The position numbers were made by a program, and so were the translations under genes. From positions 4,774,001-4,838,000 of the forward strand of contig NZ_CP010897.2 in NCBI RefSeq assembly GCF_000934605.2: a stretch of DNA of 64,000 nucleotides, in the 5' to 3' direction. Shown here piece after piece: positions 8,061 through 16,963 of the stretch. The notes beneath the pieces were generated by a model that saw only the letters and a list, made by a program, of their open reading frames with translations, did not search any database and was not told the origin of the DNA. The DNA is from Pandoraea vervacti (GTDB taxonomy: Bacteria; Pseudomonadota; Gammaproteobacteria; Burkholderiales; Burkholderiaceae). Every line of letters starts with the position of its first letter. Positions within the stretch are counted from its first letter, which is position 1.

Positions 8061-8074
8061 TGAAGAATCCTTCA
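8061..8074. promoter_or_regulatory. Possible TetR operator palindrome
   Basis: TGAAGAATCCTTCA, symmetric at 12 of 14 positions, lies 16 bases before the TetR ATG in the gap shared with the divergent SDR gene. Short and unproven, but in the expected place for an autoregulatory operator. Confidence 0.4.
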
Positions 8075-8090
8075 GATTTTCTATTCGCAT

Positions 8091-8786
8091 ATGAAACCCG
8101 CCGCCCGATCCCCCGCAACGCCCCGTAAATCGCCGCAGCAGGCGCGTTCGCGCGTCACGATCGACGCCATTTTCGAAGCGGCGCTTCAGGTTTTGCTCCT
8201 CGACGGCGGGCGCCAGTTGACGACGACCCGCGTCGCCGAACGTGCGGGCGTGTCCGTCGGCACGCTCTATCAGTACTTTCAGAACAAGCAGGTGCTGCTG
8301 TATGCAGTGCTGGAGCGTCACATCGACCGCATCGTCGGGACGGTGGAGCAAACGTGTCTTGCCGCGCATGGCCAATCGCTGGAGGTCATGGCGCGCGAGT
8401 TGGCGAGGGCTTATGTCGGCGCGAAGATGCGCGACATCGAGGAAGCGCAGGCGCTGTACCGGCTCTCGGAGGATCTGGACGGACGCGAGGTGTTTGCCAG
8501 CGCGTCGTCGCGCATGCATGCGGCCGTCCTCGCCATGCTGCGCACGGCGCACAACGCGCGCTTCGACGACCCCGAGACGGTCGCCTTCGTCTTCCTGAAT
8601 TCGATGTCGGGGCCGATCAAGGCCATCCTCGAGAACCGAGCGCCGTCCGGCGTCTGCCACGAGACACTCTCCGGGCAGATTGCCGACCAGATGGCGACGA
8701 TGTGCGGCGCCTATCTCCAGTGTGTCGCGCAGTGCGGCACGGACGTTTCGCACGCCGCGGTGCGGCCGCCCGAGAAGGCGGCCTGA
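8091..8786 (+). CDS. TetR-family transcriptional regulator
   Basis: A 231-residue protein. The N-terminal helix-turn-helix is clear at about 20-65: IFEAALQVLLLDG, TTTRVAERAGVSVGTLYQYFQNKQVLL. The C-terminal ligand domain is all-helical and resembles that of TetR regulators of small-molecule efflux or metabolism genes. It is transcribed away from the SDR gene across a small palindrome, so it is the likely repressor of that gene and itself. Inducer unknown. Confidence 0.92.
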   Translation: MKPAARSPATPRKSPQQARSRVTIDAIFEAALQVLLLDGGRQLTTTRVAERAGVSVGTLYQYFQNKQVLLYAVLERHIDRIVGTVEQTCLAAHGQSLEVMARELARAYVGAKMRDIEEAQALYRLSEDLDGREVFASASSRMHAAVLAMLRTAHNARFDDPETVAFVFLNSMSGPIKAILENRAPSGVCHETLSGQIADQMATMCGAYLQCVAQCGTDVSHAAVRPPEKAA

Positions 8787-8962
8787 ACGGGTGACCTGTA
8801 AAGGCGATCTGCGAAAACCACCTGCGAAGGCAACCTGAGCCGGACCGCTCGGCATGCGGCGATTGTGCCGATTTGCGGCAAAAGTTCACGCATCATGATG
8901 GCTGCCGCCCGGAACTGGTAAAATGCCGGGTTGTGTTTGCCTACTACCCACGAGTAATCGAA

Positions 8963-9631
8963 ATGAATTACGAACAGGCCCGCTTTAACATGATCGAGCA
9001 GCAAATCCGTCCCTGGGACGTGCTCGATCAGGACGTGCTCAAGCTGCTCGAAGTCGTCAAGCGCGAAGATTTCGTGCCGGCGGCACTGCGCGATATCGCG
9101 TTCACGGACGTGGAGTTGCCGCTCTCGGGCGCTGCGATCGCCAACAAGAGCCAGCACATGATGTTCCCGCGCGTCGAAGCGCGCATTCTGCAAGCGCTCG
9201 CGCCGAAGAAGAACGAGAATGTGCTCGAAATCGGCACGGGTTCGGGCTACATGGCCGCACTGCTCGCCTATAACGCGCACCACGTCACCACCGTCGAATT
9301 CGACGCCAACCTCGCGCAGAGCGCTCAGCAGACGCTGCGCGCGAACGGCGTGACGAACGTGGAAGTCGTGAACGCCGACGGCGCCCAGGGCTGGAGCGCC
9401 GCCGCGCCGTACGACGTGATCGCCATCTCGGGCGGTCTGGCCGAACTGCCGCAAGCGTTTCTGAATCAACTGAAGGTCGGCGGCCGTCTGGCCGCGTTCG
9501 TGGGCGGCAGCCCGGTTATGGAAGCCGTGCTCATCACGCGCGTGTCCGAGACCGAGTACCGTCGCGAAAATCTGTTCGAGACGCAAGTGGCCTATCTGGT
9601 CGCGCCGCAACCGTCGAGCTTCAAGTTCTGA
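8963..9631 (+). CDS. Protein-L-isoaspartate O-methyltransferase-like protein
   Basis: A 222-residue SAM-dependent methyltransferase of the PCMT family. The SAM motif EIGTGSGYMAALLAY is at about 90-104, followed by TTVEFD at the adenosine-binding acidic residue. The N-terminus (YEQARFNMIEQQIRPWDVLD) is the beta-proteobacterial version that differs from E. coli Pcm. Start ATG 8963 matches this common N-terminus. It is followed by rhodanese and TolC genes in the same direction, an order I recall from other Burkholderiaceae. Whether it truly repairs isoaspartate is unproven for this subfamily. Confidence 0.9.
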   Translation: MNYEQARFNMIEQQIRPWDVLDQDVLKLLEVVKREDFVPAALRDIAFTDVELPLSGAAIANKSQHMMFPRVEARILQALAPKKNENVLEIGTGSGYMAALLAYNAHHVTTVEFDANLAQSAQQTLRANGVTNVEVVNADGAQGWSAAAPYDVIAISGGLAELPQAFLNQLKVGGRLAAFVGGSPVMEAVLITRVSETEYRRENLFETQVAYLVAPQPSSFKF

Positions 9632-9708
9632 GCCCGGCGACCGGGACGACGTTCGGTTCATTCGCGAACCGTGCCTGTCCCCGGATGCCGTGAGCGGACC
9701 GGTCCCGC

Positions 9709-9734
9709 GCCTGTTTGTTTGGGGACAAACAGGC
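9709..9734 (+). other. Perfect ten-base-pair hairpin in front of the rhodanese gene
   Basis: GCCTGTTTGT (9709-9718), loop TTGGGG, ACAAACAGGC (9725-9734). No T tract follows, so it is not an ordinary terminator. It ends 47 bases before the rhodanese start and may be an mRNA processing or stability element. Confidence 0.6.
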
Positions 9735-9781
9735 GGCAGAACGAGGACCGGACGCCATCGATTCGACACACGTAGAACATC

Positions 9782-10105
9782 ATGCAAAACATTACACCGG
9801 CGCAATTGGCCCAGTGGCTCGCGGATGGGGAACGCGGCCAACCCACGCTCCTCGACGTGCGTGAGGATTGGGAAGTCCAGACCTGCCACATCGCCCAGAG
9901 CAAGAACGTGCCGCTCGGCGACGTGCCCGCCCGTCTGACGGAACTCGACGCCGACGCGCCCATCGTGTGCATCTGCCATCACGGCATGCGCAGCGCCCGC
10001 GCCGCAATGTTTCTGGAACAACAAGGCTTTACCCAGCTGTTCAATCTGGACGGCGGAATCGATGCCTGGGCTCGCCAGGTCGATCCGTCGATGCCGACTT
10101 ACTGA
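9782..10105 (+). CDS. Rhodanese-like domain protein
   Basis: A 107-residue single-domain rhodanese (GlpE type). The LLDVREDWE start and the active loop CHHGMRS with the catalytic cysteine are intact, consistent with thiosulfate:cyanide/thiol sulfurtransferase activity in the cytoplasm. It ends nine bases before the TolC-family gene. Physiological sulfur acceptor unknown. Confidence 0.93.
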   Translation: MQNITPAQLAQWLADGERGQPTLLDVREDWEVQTCHIAQSKNVPLGDVPARLTELDADAPIVCICHHGMRSARAAMFLEQQGFTQLFNLDGGIDAWARQVDPSMPTY

Positions 10106-10114
10106 GCCAGGGCC

Positions 10115-11647
10115 GTGCGCCCCCCGAGGCTTGCCGCGCGGCTGCGCGCGGCCAGGCGTGCGCCTGCTCTGCGCACCGGCCGCGCGAGCGCCTTCGTCAC
10201 CGCGACGGCGCTCTCCGCCTTTCTGGCCCTCATGGGTCACGCCACATGCGCGGGCGCGACCGATCTCCTCCAGCTTTACGGCGAAGCGCAGAATCGCGAC
10301 GCGCTGATCGCCAGCGCCCGTTCGGCCTATCTCGCGAACATCGAAGCGCTGCCGCAGGCGCGCGCCGCCCTCCTGCCGCAAGTCACCGCGCGCTGGGGGG
10401 CCGTCAATACGCACTACGGTTCCGGCAACGTCTCGAATACGTTTGGCAGCAGCGGCTACAGCCTCGCGCTCACCCAGCCCATCTTCCATTGGGATAGCTG
10501 GCAGTCGTACCAGCAGGGCAAGCTGACGGTCGCCAGCGCCGAGGCCGCATTCGCCCAGGCGCAGCAGGACCTGATACTGCGTGTGGCGAGCGCCTACTTC
10601 GACGTGCTCGCCGCGCAGGACGATCTCGCGCTCGCCGGTACGCACAAGCAGGCCATCGCCGAACAACTGGCGTCCGCCAAACGCAACTTCGAGGTCGGCA
10701 ACGCCACCATCGTCGACTCGAACGAAGCGCAGGCAAGCTTCGATCAGGCCACTGCCCAGGTAATCGCCGCGCAGAACACGCTCGACGTGCGTCGCGCCGC
10801 ATTTGCGCGCATCGTCGGTCATCCGATCGGCTCGCTCGCGACGCTGCGTGCCGGCTCGACGTTGCCCTCCCCCGAGCCGAACAACGTCGCGGACTGGGTC
10901 GCGCAGGCCGAGCAATCGAACTACGGCGTGCAGTTGCAAACGCTCGCGCTGGAGACCGCGCGGCGTGAAACGTCAAAGGCCAGGTCGGGTTACATGCCGT
11001 CGGTCGATCTGGTTGCCGCCGGGGCGCATTCGAATGTCGGCAACGCCAACAGCCTGCTGACGTCCGCCGTGTCCAGTCCGTCGAGTCAGGGCACCGGCCC
11101 CAGCTCCGCAGGTCAGATCGGCATTCAGATCAGCATTCCGATTTTCTCGGGCGGCTCGGTGCAAAGCAAGATGCGCCAGACGCTCGCGCTCGAAGACAAG
11201 GCGCAGAGCGATCTGGACGATGCGAAGCGACTCGCCGTGCTGGGAGCGCGCACGTCCTACCTTGGCGTGTCCAGCGGGCTGGCCCAGGTCAAAGCGCTGG
11301 AAGCTGCCGAGCAATCGGCACAATCGTCGGTGGCGTCGAACAAGCTCGGCTATCAGGTCGGTGTCCGCATCAATGCCGACGTGCTCAACGCCGAAGACAA
11401 ACTTTTCACCACGCGACGCGATCTCGCCAAGGCGCGTTACAGCACGCTGCTCTCGAGCCTTCAACTGAAGGCCAGCGCCGCCACGCTGGTCGACACCGAC
11501 CTGCAACTGCTCAACGCACTGCTCACCGAGAATCCGGATGCCTCCGCCGCCATGGCGGGCGCTCGCGACACGGTACCGGCCAACGCCGGCGCCGGGCTGC
11601 CGGCGCGCGGTGTCCGCCCGGGCACGACGGCGCCCCTGCGCCGATGA
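10115..11647 (+). CDS. TolC-family outer-membrane efflux protein
   Basis: A 510-residue protein with a signal peptide ending near residue 46 (THAxxAGA region) and the duplicated TolC fold: each half begins with helix-rich repeats, e.g. LLQLYGEAQNRDALIASARS and, in the second half, ALETARRETSKARSGYMPSVD. The strand LALTQPIFHW and the later IQISIPIFSGG are the usual beta-barrel entry strands. Probable role: outer-membrane channel of type I secretion or RND/ABC efflux. The start is GTG 10115, only nine bases after the rhodanese stop; a shorter start within the signal region is possible. A bidirectional terminator follows. Confidence 0.92.
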   Translation: MRPPRLAARLRAARRAPALRTGRASAFVTATALSAFLALMGHATCAGATDLLQLYGEAQNRDALIASARSAYLANIEALPQARAALLPQVTARWGAVNTHYGSGNVSNTFGSSGYSLALTQPIFHWDSWQSYQQGKLTVASAEAAFAQAQQDLILRVASAYFDVLAAQDDLALAGTHKQAIAEQLASAKRNFEVGNATIVDSNEAQASFDQATAQVIAAQNTLDVRRAAFARIVGHPIGSLATLRAGSTLPSPEPNNVADWVAQAEQSNYGVQLQTLALETARRETSKARSGYMPSVDLVAAGAHSNVGNANSLLTSAVSSPSSQGTGPSSAGQIGIQISIPIFSGGSVQSKMRQTLALEDKAQSDLDDAKRLAVLGARTSYLGVSSGLAQVKALEAAEQSAQSSVASNKLGYQVGVRINADVLNAEDKLFTTRRDLAKARYSTLLSSLQLKASAATLVDTDLQLLNALLTENPDASAAMAGARDTVPANAGAGLPARGVRPGTTAPLRR

Positions 11648-11710
11648 CAGGTGCTGGCATTCGCCAACGGAAACTGACGCGCGCCCCGTTCGCGCCTGTG
11701 CACTAAAGCA

Positions 11711-11752
11711 AAAAAAGCCTCGCATGCCGACATGGCAATGCGAGGCTTTTTT
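11711..11752. terminator. Bidirectional terminator between tolC-type gene and waaA
   Basis: A long hairpin with arms AGCCTCGCATGCC and GGCAATGCGAGGCT (one bulge), flanked by six A on the left and six T on the right. It therefore works in both directions for the convergent genes. Confidence 0.9.
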
Positions 11753-11794
11753 GCATGGCGACGTCCGAATACCTCGCCGGAGGTCCCCTGGATT

Positions 11795-13105
11795 TCACTC
11801 CTGTGGCGCAACGAATCCCGTGTCCAGCCAGCGGCCGAGCGCAGTGACGGTGCGTGCGGTCGCCCCCTGATGTTGACGGGCGAACAACAACGCCGCCGTA
11901 CGCATGGCAAGCCGCTTGTCGTCGTGGATCAGCAAATCGGCCAGCGCCGACGCAAGCTCGCCTGCGTCGCTCACCCGTCGCGCCGCGCCCGCGCTCAAGG
12001 CATTCTCGCTGGCCTGCGTGAAGTTGAACATGTGCGGCCCAAAGACGACCGGGGTGCCCGCGGCGCAGGCCTCGATCAGATTCTGCCCCCCCAGTGGCAA
12101 CAGACTGCCGCCGATGAACGCGACGTCGACCGCAGAAAAGTACGCGGCCATCTCGCCCATCGAATCGCCAAGCACGACATCGACGTCGGCGGGAAGCGGC
12201 GTGTCGTCATCCGGCCATGCGCTGCGGCGCACGTAGTTCAGACGCACCTTGTCGAGCATGGCGGCCACTTCGTCGAAACGCTGGGGATGGCGAGGCACGA
12301 GCACCAGCAACGAACGCCGCCCCACGTCGGAGGCCGCCGAGAGCATCGCCCGCGCCTGAAGCACCAGCGCTTCCTCGCCGTCGCGCGTGCTCGCCGCGAG
12401 CCACACCTTGCGATCGCCGAAGCGTGCGCGCCACCGTGCGCCCAGCGCGAGCAGCGCGGGCGGCGGCGTCATGTCGAACTTGAGGTTGCCCATCACGTCG
12501 ACATCGGCAGCGCCCAGCATGCGCAGGCGCTCGGCATCGGCATCGCTTTGCGCCAGCACGCGGCTAAAGCCGCCGAAGACCGGCTGCGTTGCACCGCCGA
12601 AGCGCGCAGCCCGTCGGAACGAGCGCGCCGACATGCGCGCGTTGGTCAGCACGAGCGGCACGCCATCCTCACGGCACGTGAAGATGAGGTTCGGCCAGAC
12701 CTCCGTTTCCATCACCACCCCGACGCTCGGGCGCCAGTGCTTGAGGAAACGACGGATCGGACCGACCATGTCGTAAGGCAGATAGCAGCGCAACACACGA
12801 TCGCCGAACAGCCCTTCGCCGGTCGCACGCCCGGTGGGTGTCATATGCGTGAGCAACACGCCGTGCGATGGATATCGCTCGAGCAGCGCATCGATGAGCG
12901 GCTGCGCGGCACGCGTTTCGCCCACGGAGACAGCGTGCACCCAGATCAGCGGTCGACCGGTGTACGGCGGTGTGCCGTAGAACCCGAAGCGCTCGCCGAT
13001 ATGACGGCGATAACCGGGTTCAAAGCGGCCACGCCACCACAGTCGCGCCACGGCGAGCGGCGCGACGATCCACCAGAGCGCGCGATAGACGAGACGCAGC
13101 AACAT
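11795..13105 (-). CDS. waaA: 3-deoxy-D-manno-octulosonic acid (Kdo) transferase
   Basis: A 436-residue membrane-anchored GT30 enzyme that adds Kdo from CMP-Kdo to lipid IVA. An N-terminal hydrophobic anchor (5-22) precedes WVHAVSVGE, with the catalytic-base glutamate at residue 63, then METEVWPN, DVMGNLKFD and GGSLLPLGGQN in the CMP-Kdo domain. It starts immediately after the kdoO stop codon. The waaC-kdoO-waaA order makes it the last gene of a minus-strand LPS core operon. Confidence 0.95.
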   Translation of the reverse strand: MLLRLVYRALWWIVAPLAVARLWWRGRFEPGYRRHIGERFGFYGTPPYTGRPLIWVHAVSVGETRAAQPLIDALLERYPSHGVLLTHMTPTGRATGEGLFGDRVLRCYLPYDMVGPIRRFLKHWRPSVGVVMETEVWPNLIFTCREDGVPLVLTNARMSARSFRRAARFGGATQPVFGGFSRVLAQSDADAERLRMLGAADVDVMGNLKFDMTPPPALLALGARWRARFGDRKVWLAASTRDGEEALVLQARAMLSAASDVGRRSLLVLVPRHPQRFDEVAAMLDKVRLNYVRRSAWPDDDTPLPADVDVVLGDSMGEMAAYFSAVDVAFIGGSLLPLGGQNLIEACAAGTPVVFGPHMFNFTQASENALSAGAARRVSDAGELASALADLLIHDDKRLAMRTAALLFARQHQGATARTVTALGRWLDTGFVAPQE

Positions 13106-14047
13106 TCAGATCAGCGCCCGGTGCGTGAGACGTTGCAACACCGCCAGCGGCGAGCACTCGGGGTGCACCATCGATTCGGCGGGCAGGAAGAAGGTCTGCT
13201 CCATCATGAACTGGCCCGACATCACGGCGTGCGACGTCTGATCCGAGAAGCAGATCCAGACGCTGCCCGGCGGGAACGGCATGGTCTGCTGGTCGGCCTC
13301 ACGCTGATAATCCATGTCGGCCTTCATGCCGTCGTGCAGATGCAGCATGATGTGGTCGTAGCCGCTGCGCGGGCGCTTGGTGATGCCCACGGCGTTTTGC
13401 AGCCATGCGAAACCGGGCCACTGTGTCGGCACTTTTGGCAGGAAGCGCTTCGCCACGGCTTCGAACGGCTCGCCCACGCGCCACACGCGCGGCTGGCCCG
13501 CCGGGTTGATATTGGTGAACACGCGCAAGATGCGCTCGCCGTAGTTGGGGCGAGACGGGAATGCGTCCACGTGCAGACGGCTGTCGTCCTTGCGCCACGA
13601 TGTCTGGCGCGTCTCCACCTGATGCAGACGCAGGCTGGTCGGCGCGGCACGCAGCTTGCCGCGATACTCCGGCATCAGGCCGTCGATCAGGCTGCACGCC
13701 TGCGTGTAGTAGCGCTTGACCAGCGCATGCACGGCGCGCTGCGTCGCGTCGTCGGCGGCCACGCCTACGAGCACGTCGGTTTTCGGATCGAGGCTGATGT
13801 TCTTGCGCTTCGGGTCGGCGATCGTCGGGTCGAGCAGCCGCTGCTCGGCGGCGTCGAGGGCGAAGGCCAGATGCGGAAAGTAGAGCACTTTGCCGGCTTC
13901 GACGTCGGCCACCAGTGTCTCGCGCGAAACCGGCAACTGGCCGCCCTGCCAGTCACCCGAGGCGACGGTGACAATCTGACTGCTCTCGTTCGAATCGCTC
14001 AAATCGGTCGGCTCGTTCAAATCGGTCGGCGGGTTCGTTGGGTTCAT
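13106..14047 (-). CDS. kdoO: Kdo hydroxylase (Fe(II)/2-oxoglutarate dioxygenase)
   Basis: A 313-residue cytoplasmic protein matching the Kdo 3-hydroxylase family, which turns Kdo into Ko in Burkholderia and relatives. A plausible iron triad is visible: H159-V-D161 (RLHVDAF) and H273 (QTSHAVM). The first 22 residues are an Asn/Pro/Asp/Ser low-complexity stretch from a short DNA repeat and are probably disordered. It overlaps waaC by four bases (ATGA) and abuts waaA, which supplies its substrate, Kdo-lipid A. The Ko modification makes the inner core more acid stable (known for the family). Confidence 0.88.
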   Translation of the reverse strand: MNPTNPPTDLNEPTDLSDSNESSQIVTVASGDWQGGQLPVSRETLVADVEAGKVLYFPHLAFALDAAEQRLLDPTIADPKRKNISLDPKTDVLVGVAADDATQRAVHALVKRYYTQACSLIDGLMPEYRGKLRAAPTSLRLHQVETRQTSWRKDDSRLHVDAFPSRPNYGERILRVFTNINPAGQPRVWRVGEPFEAVAKRFLPKVPTQWPGFAWLQNAVGITKRPRSGYDHIMLHLHDGMKADMDYQREADQQTMPFPPGSVWICFSDQTSHAVMSGQFMMEQTFFLPAESMVHPECSPLAVLQRLTHRALI

Positions 14048-15063
14048 GCGGATCGATCCTCCTCAGGCACGGCAGCGCCACTCGGCACCGGTGTGAGCGA
14101 CGGGGCGAGTTCGCGCACGGCCTCGCGCACCTGGGCGAGCGTGGGCTTGTGTTCGGCGTCGCCGAGATTGACGATGCGCGGCGACCAGAAACCCCCGGTG
14201 CGCCACGCGGTGCTGAAATTGTATAGCTCGATGGTCGGGCGGTTCAGCGCTGCGGCGATATGGACCAGGCCGGTATCCACGCCGACGGTGATCGCGCCGC
14301 GATCGATGAGGCCAACGACCTGAGACAGATTCATCTTCGGCGGCACCCAGGCCGCGTCGCCCAATACGGCTGCCAGGCGCAGCGACACCTCGCGCTCCGC
14401 AGCGCTGCCCCAAGGCAGGACGATCAGGAATCCCTGCGCCGCCAGATCACGCCCCAGCGCGATCCAGTGGTCTTCCGGCCAGGTCTTGTCGTCACGCGAG
14501 GTCGCATGGACGAACACGGCGTACGGACGATCCGGACACTGGCTATGATCGGCACGCTCGGTCGCAATGCCGAAATCGATCTCGCCCGGCACCTTGAAGC
14601 CCAGCGCTTCGGCCACGAGCAAACGCGAACGCGTGACGACGTGCGTGTGCGGCTCGATGCGCACCATGTGGCGATAGAGATAGCGCACCGGCCATTCGTA
14701 ACTCGCGCCCTCTGTGCGATTGCCCAGCCCCCACACGGCCCCGCGTGCGGTGCGCGCGATCCAGCCGGTCTTGACCAGACCTTGCGTATCGATCACGTAG
14801 TCATAAGGCGTTTCGCGCAATGCACGGCGAAACGCACCGATTTCCTGCCAGGTACGCGCCGCAAAGGGCTTCTTGCGCCAGCGGCGCAACGCAAAGGGAA
14901 TGACCCGGCGCACGCCGCGCACGAGTTTGACGAGGTCGACGAAGCCCTCTTCGACGACCCAGTCGATCTGGGCATCGGGATACTGGCGCAGGATGTCCTG
15001 CACCACGGGCATGTTATGGACGACGTCGCCGAGCGACGAGACTTTGACGATCAGAACCTGCAA
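14044..15063 (-). CDS. waaC: Lipopolysaccharide heptosyltransferase I
   Basis: A 339-residue GT9 enzyme that transfers the first L-glycero-D-manno-heptose to Kdo2-lipid A. The N-terminus MQVLIVKVSSLGDVVHNMPV, the DTQGLVKTG acceptor loop, the HATSRDDKTWP segment and GVDTGLVHIAAAL donor site are all typical. It is coupled to kdoO by a four-base overlap and preceded, 182 bases upstream, by phosphomannomutase, which feeds sugar-nucleotide synthesis. Confidence 0.95.
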   Translation of the reverse strand: MQVLIVKVSSLGDVVHNMPVVQDILRQYPDAQIDWVVEEGFVDLVKLVRGVRRVIPFALRRWRKKPFAARTWQEIGAFRRALRETPYDYVIDTQGLVKTGWIARTARGAVWGLGNRTEGASYEWPVRYLYRHMVRIEPHTHVVTRSRLLVAEALGFKVPGEIDFGIATERADHSQCPDRPYAVFVHATSRDDKTWPEDHWIALGRDLAAQGFLIVLPWGSAAEREVSLRLAAVLGDAAWVPPKMNLSQVVGLIDRGAITVGVDTGLVHIAAALNRPTIELYNFSTAWRTGGFWSPRIVNLGDAEHKPTLAQVREAVRELAPSLTPVPSGAAVPEEDRSA

Positions 15064-15245
15064 CCGAACGCCCCGGCGGTTCGGCCGGGCCTCGTGAGCA
15101 AAACCGCGATTTTACCCCGTCCCGGCCCGTCAATCATGAATGTTGCCCGCGCCGGGAGAACGGCCCCGCCTTGCCCGATGCGCCGGGCGTGCGGGGCGGC
15201 TGCAATCGTCCCCATCATCGCAGGGGCCGGGGCCCCCGGGCAACA

Positions 15246-16643
15246 TCAGAACGGCAGCTTGGCGTCCGGCTTGACGGCCAGGATTGCGCGACGGAAGTCG
15301 TCCTGAATGCGCCGGATCGCAGCGTCGCTGTCGGCTTCGAAACGCAGCACGACGACCGGCGTGGTGTTCGACGAACGCGCCAGTCCGAAGCCGTCGGCAT
15401 ATTCCACGCGGACGCCATCGATCTTGACGATATCCTGCGCACCGTCGAACTTGGCGGTCTCGCGCAGCGTGTCGATCAGCGCGAAATTTTCGCCCTCTGC
15501 CAACGGAATCTGGAGCTCCGGCGTCGAGATCGAATTAGGCAACGCATTGAGCACGGCGCTCGGGTCGGCCGTCTTCGAGAGGATTTCGAGCAGACGTGCG
15601 CCCGTATAAAGGCCGTCGTCGAAGCCGTACCAGCGGTCCTTGAAGAACACGTGGCCGCTCATTTCACCCGCCAGCGGTGCGCCGGTTTCCTTGAGCTTGG
15701 CCTTGACCAGCGAGTGGCCCGTCTTCCACATGAGCGGCTCGCCGCCGTGCTTGCGCACCCAGCTAGCCAGGTTACGCGTGCACTTCACATCGTAGATGAT
15801 CTTCTCGCCCGGATTGCGGCTCAGCACGTCGGCCGCGAAAAGCATCAGCTGACGATCCGGATAGATGATCTGGCCGTCCTTGGTGACCACGCCGAGACGG
15901 TCGCCGTCGCCATCGAACGCCAGACCGATTTCGGCATCGGTCGTTTGCAGCGTGTGGATAAGGTCCTGAAGATTCTCGGGATGCGCCGGATCCGGGTGAT
16001 GATTCGGGAACGTGCCGTCGACTTCGCAGAACAGTTCGATGACTTCGCAGCCCAACGCCTGAAACAGCGCCGGGGCGTACGCGCCGGCCACACCGTTGCC
16101 GCAATCGACGGCAATCTTCATCGGGCGTGCCAGATGCACGTCGTTGGCAATGCGTGCGCGATACGACTCGCCGATCTCGTCGGCCGTGTAGCTGCCCTGA
16201 CCGGATTCGAAGTCCTGTGCCTCGATCAGTTTGGCAAGGCCCTGAATGGCGTCGCCGTAGATCGCCCGGCCGCGCAGCACCATCTTGAAGCCGTTGTAGT
16301 CGGGCGGATTGTGGCTGCCCGTGACCATGATGCCGGAGTCGACGATACGCCCGTGCAGGGTCACGTTCGTCGCGAAATACACCATGGGCGTGACGACGAC
16401 GCCGATATCGACCACATCGACACCCGCTGCGCGCAGACCGTCGGAGAGTGCACCGACCAGTTCCGGGCCGGAGAGGCGGCCGTCGCGGCCGACGACGACG
16501 GCATTGCCGCCCTCGCGACGCAGTGCCGTACCGAAGGCGCGTCCGATCAGGTGTGCGACGTTGGCATCCAGCGTCTTGCCGACGATGCCGCGAATGTCGT
16601 AAGCCTTGAAAATCGCAGGCGAAACTTGCGTGGTTTGCGTCAT
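15246..16643 (-). CDS. Phosphomannomutase/phosphoglucomutase
   Basis: A 465-residue alpha-D-phosphohexomutase (AlgC/ManB type), interconverting hexose-6- and hexose-1-phosphates for sugar nucleotides. It has FKAYDIRGIVG near the N-terminus, catalytic phosphoserine loop TGSHNP, metal loop DGDGDRLG and sugar loop GEMSGHVFF; the C-terminal phosphate-binding arginine region is RSSNTTP. Start ATG 16643 (MTQTTQ) is preferred to the frame extension to 16682. It lies upstream of waaC and divergent from the glycan cluster, so it can serve both. Confidence 0.94.
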   Translation of the reverse strand: MTQTTQVSPAIFKAYDIRGIVGKTLDANVAHLIGRAFGTALRREGGNAVVVGRDGRLSGPELVGALSDGLRAAGVDVVDIGVVVTPMVYFATNVTLHGRIVDSGIMVTGSHNPPDYNGFKMVLRGRAIYGDAIQGLAKLIEAQDFESGQGSYTADEIGESYRARIANDVHLARPMKIAVDCGNGVAGAYAPALFQALGCEVIELFCEVDGTFPNHHPDPAHPENLQDLIHTLQTTDAEIGLAFDGDGDRLGVVTKDGQIIYPDRQLMLFAADVLSRNPGEKIIYDVKCTRNLASWVRKHGGEPLMWKTGHSLVKAKLKETGAPLAGEMSGHVFFKDRWYGFDDGLYTGARLLEILSKTADPSAVLNALPNSISTPELQIPLAEGENFALIDTLRETAKFDGAQDIVKIDGVRVEYADGFGLARSSNTTPVVVLRFEADSDAAIRRIQDDFRRAILAVKPDAKLPF

Positions 16644-16963
16644 GGGAAAGAGTCTCTCGGAAACGAGGAGAAGAAGTTGCACAGAAAATGTCCGGGCGTA
16701 CGGCGTGTTTGCATGGACGCCACAGACATCGAATCCCAGCGGAAGGCCCGGCCGGGAGCGGCTGCATTACGCTAAAATTATACGAGACTTCGCCGCACCG
16801 CGGCATTTCTCCAAACCCTTGTCAGCCAGCACCTACATTCGGTTCTACGAAGCGCCGTCGAGCGACCCGACCCGCGCCGACAATCCAGTTCGGCCCACAC
16901 GCACCGGCCCTCGCAAGGCCGGTTTTGCTTATCCTGAGAACGAGTGAGACGCGCGAGCGCCCC
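16644..16963. promoter_or_regulatory. Divergent promoter region between phosphomannomutase and flippase genes
   Basis: No coding sequence is convincing in these 320 bases. An AT-rich core around 16771-16784 reads TATAAT on the minus strand, a good -10 for the mutase. On the plus strand the same core reads TAAAAT/TATACG, a candidate -10 for the flippase cluster. A terminator-like hairpin stands at 16904-16926. Confidence 0.5.
16904..16926 (+). terminator. Terminator/attenuator-like hairpin upstream of the glycan cluster
   Basis: CCGGCC (16904-16909), seven-base loop, GGCCGG (16917-16922), then TTTT. It lies in the probable leader 37 bases before the flippase ATG, and with no gene end nearby on this strand it is more likely an attenuator than a normal terminator. 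Confidence 0.5.

Noticed and set aside
8711..10939. A 742-residue minus-strand open frame
   Set aside because: It runs antisense through the methyltransferase, rhodanese and TolC genes; Arg/Gly/His-rich composition is typical of a GC-rich shadow frame.
11732..14323. An 863-residue plus-strand open frame
   Set aside because: Antisense to waaA and kdoO, which have clear motifs; composition is that of a shadow.
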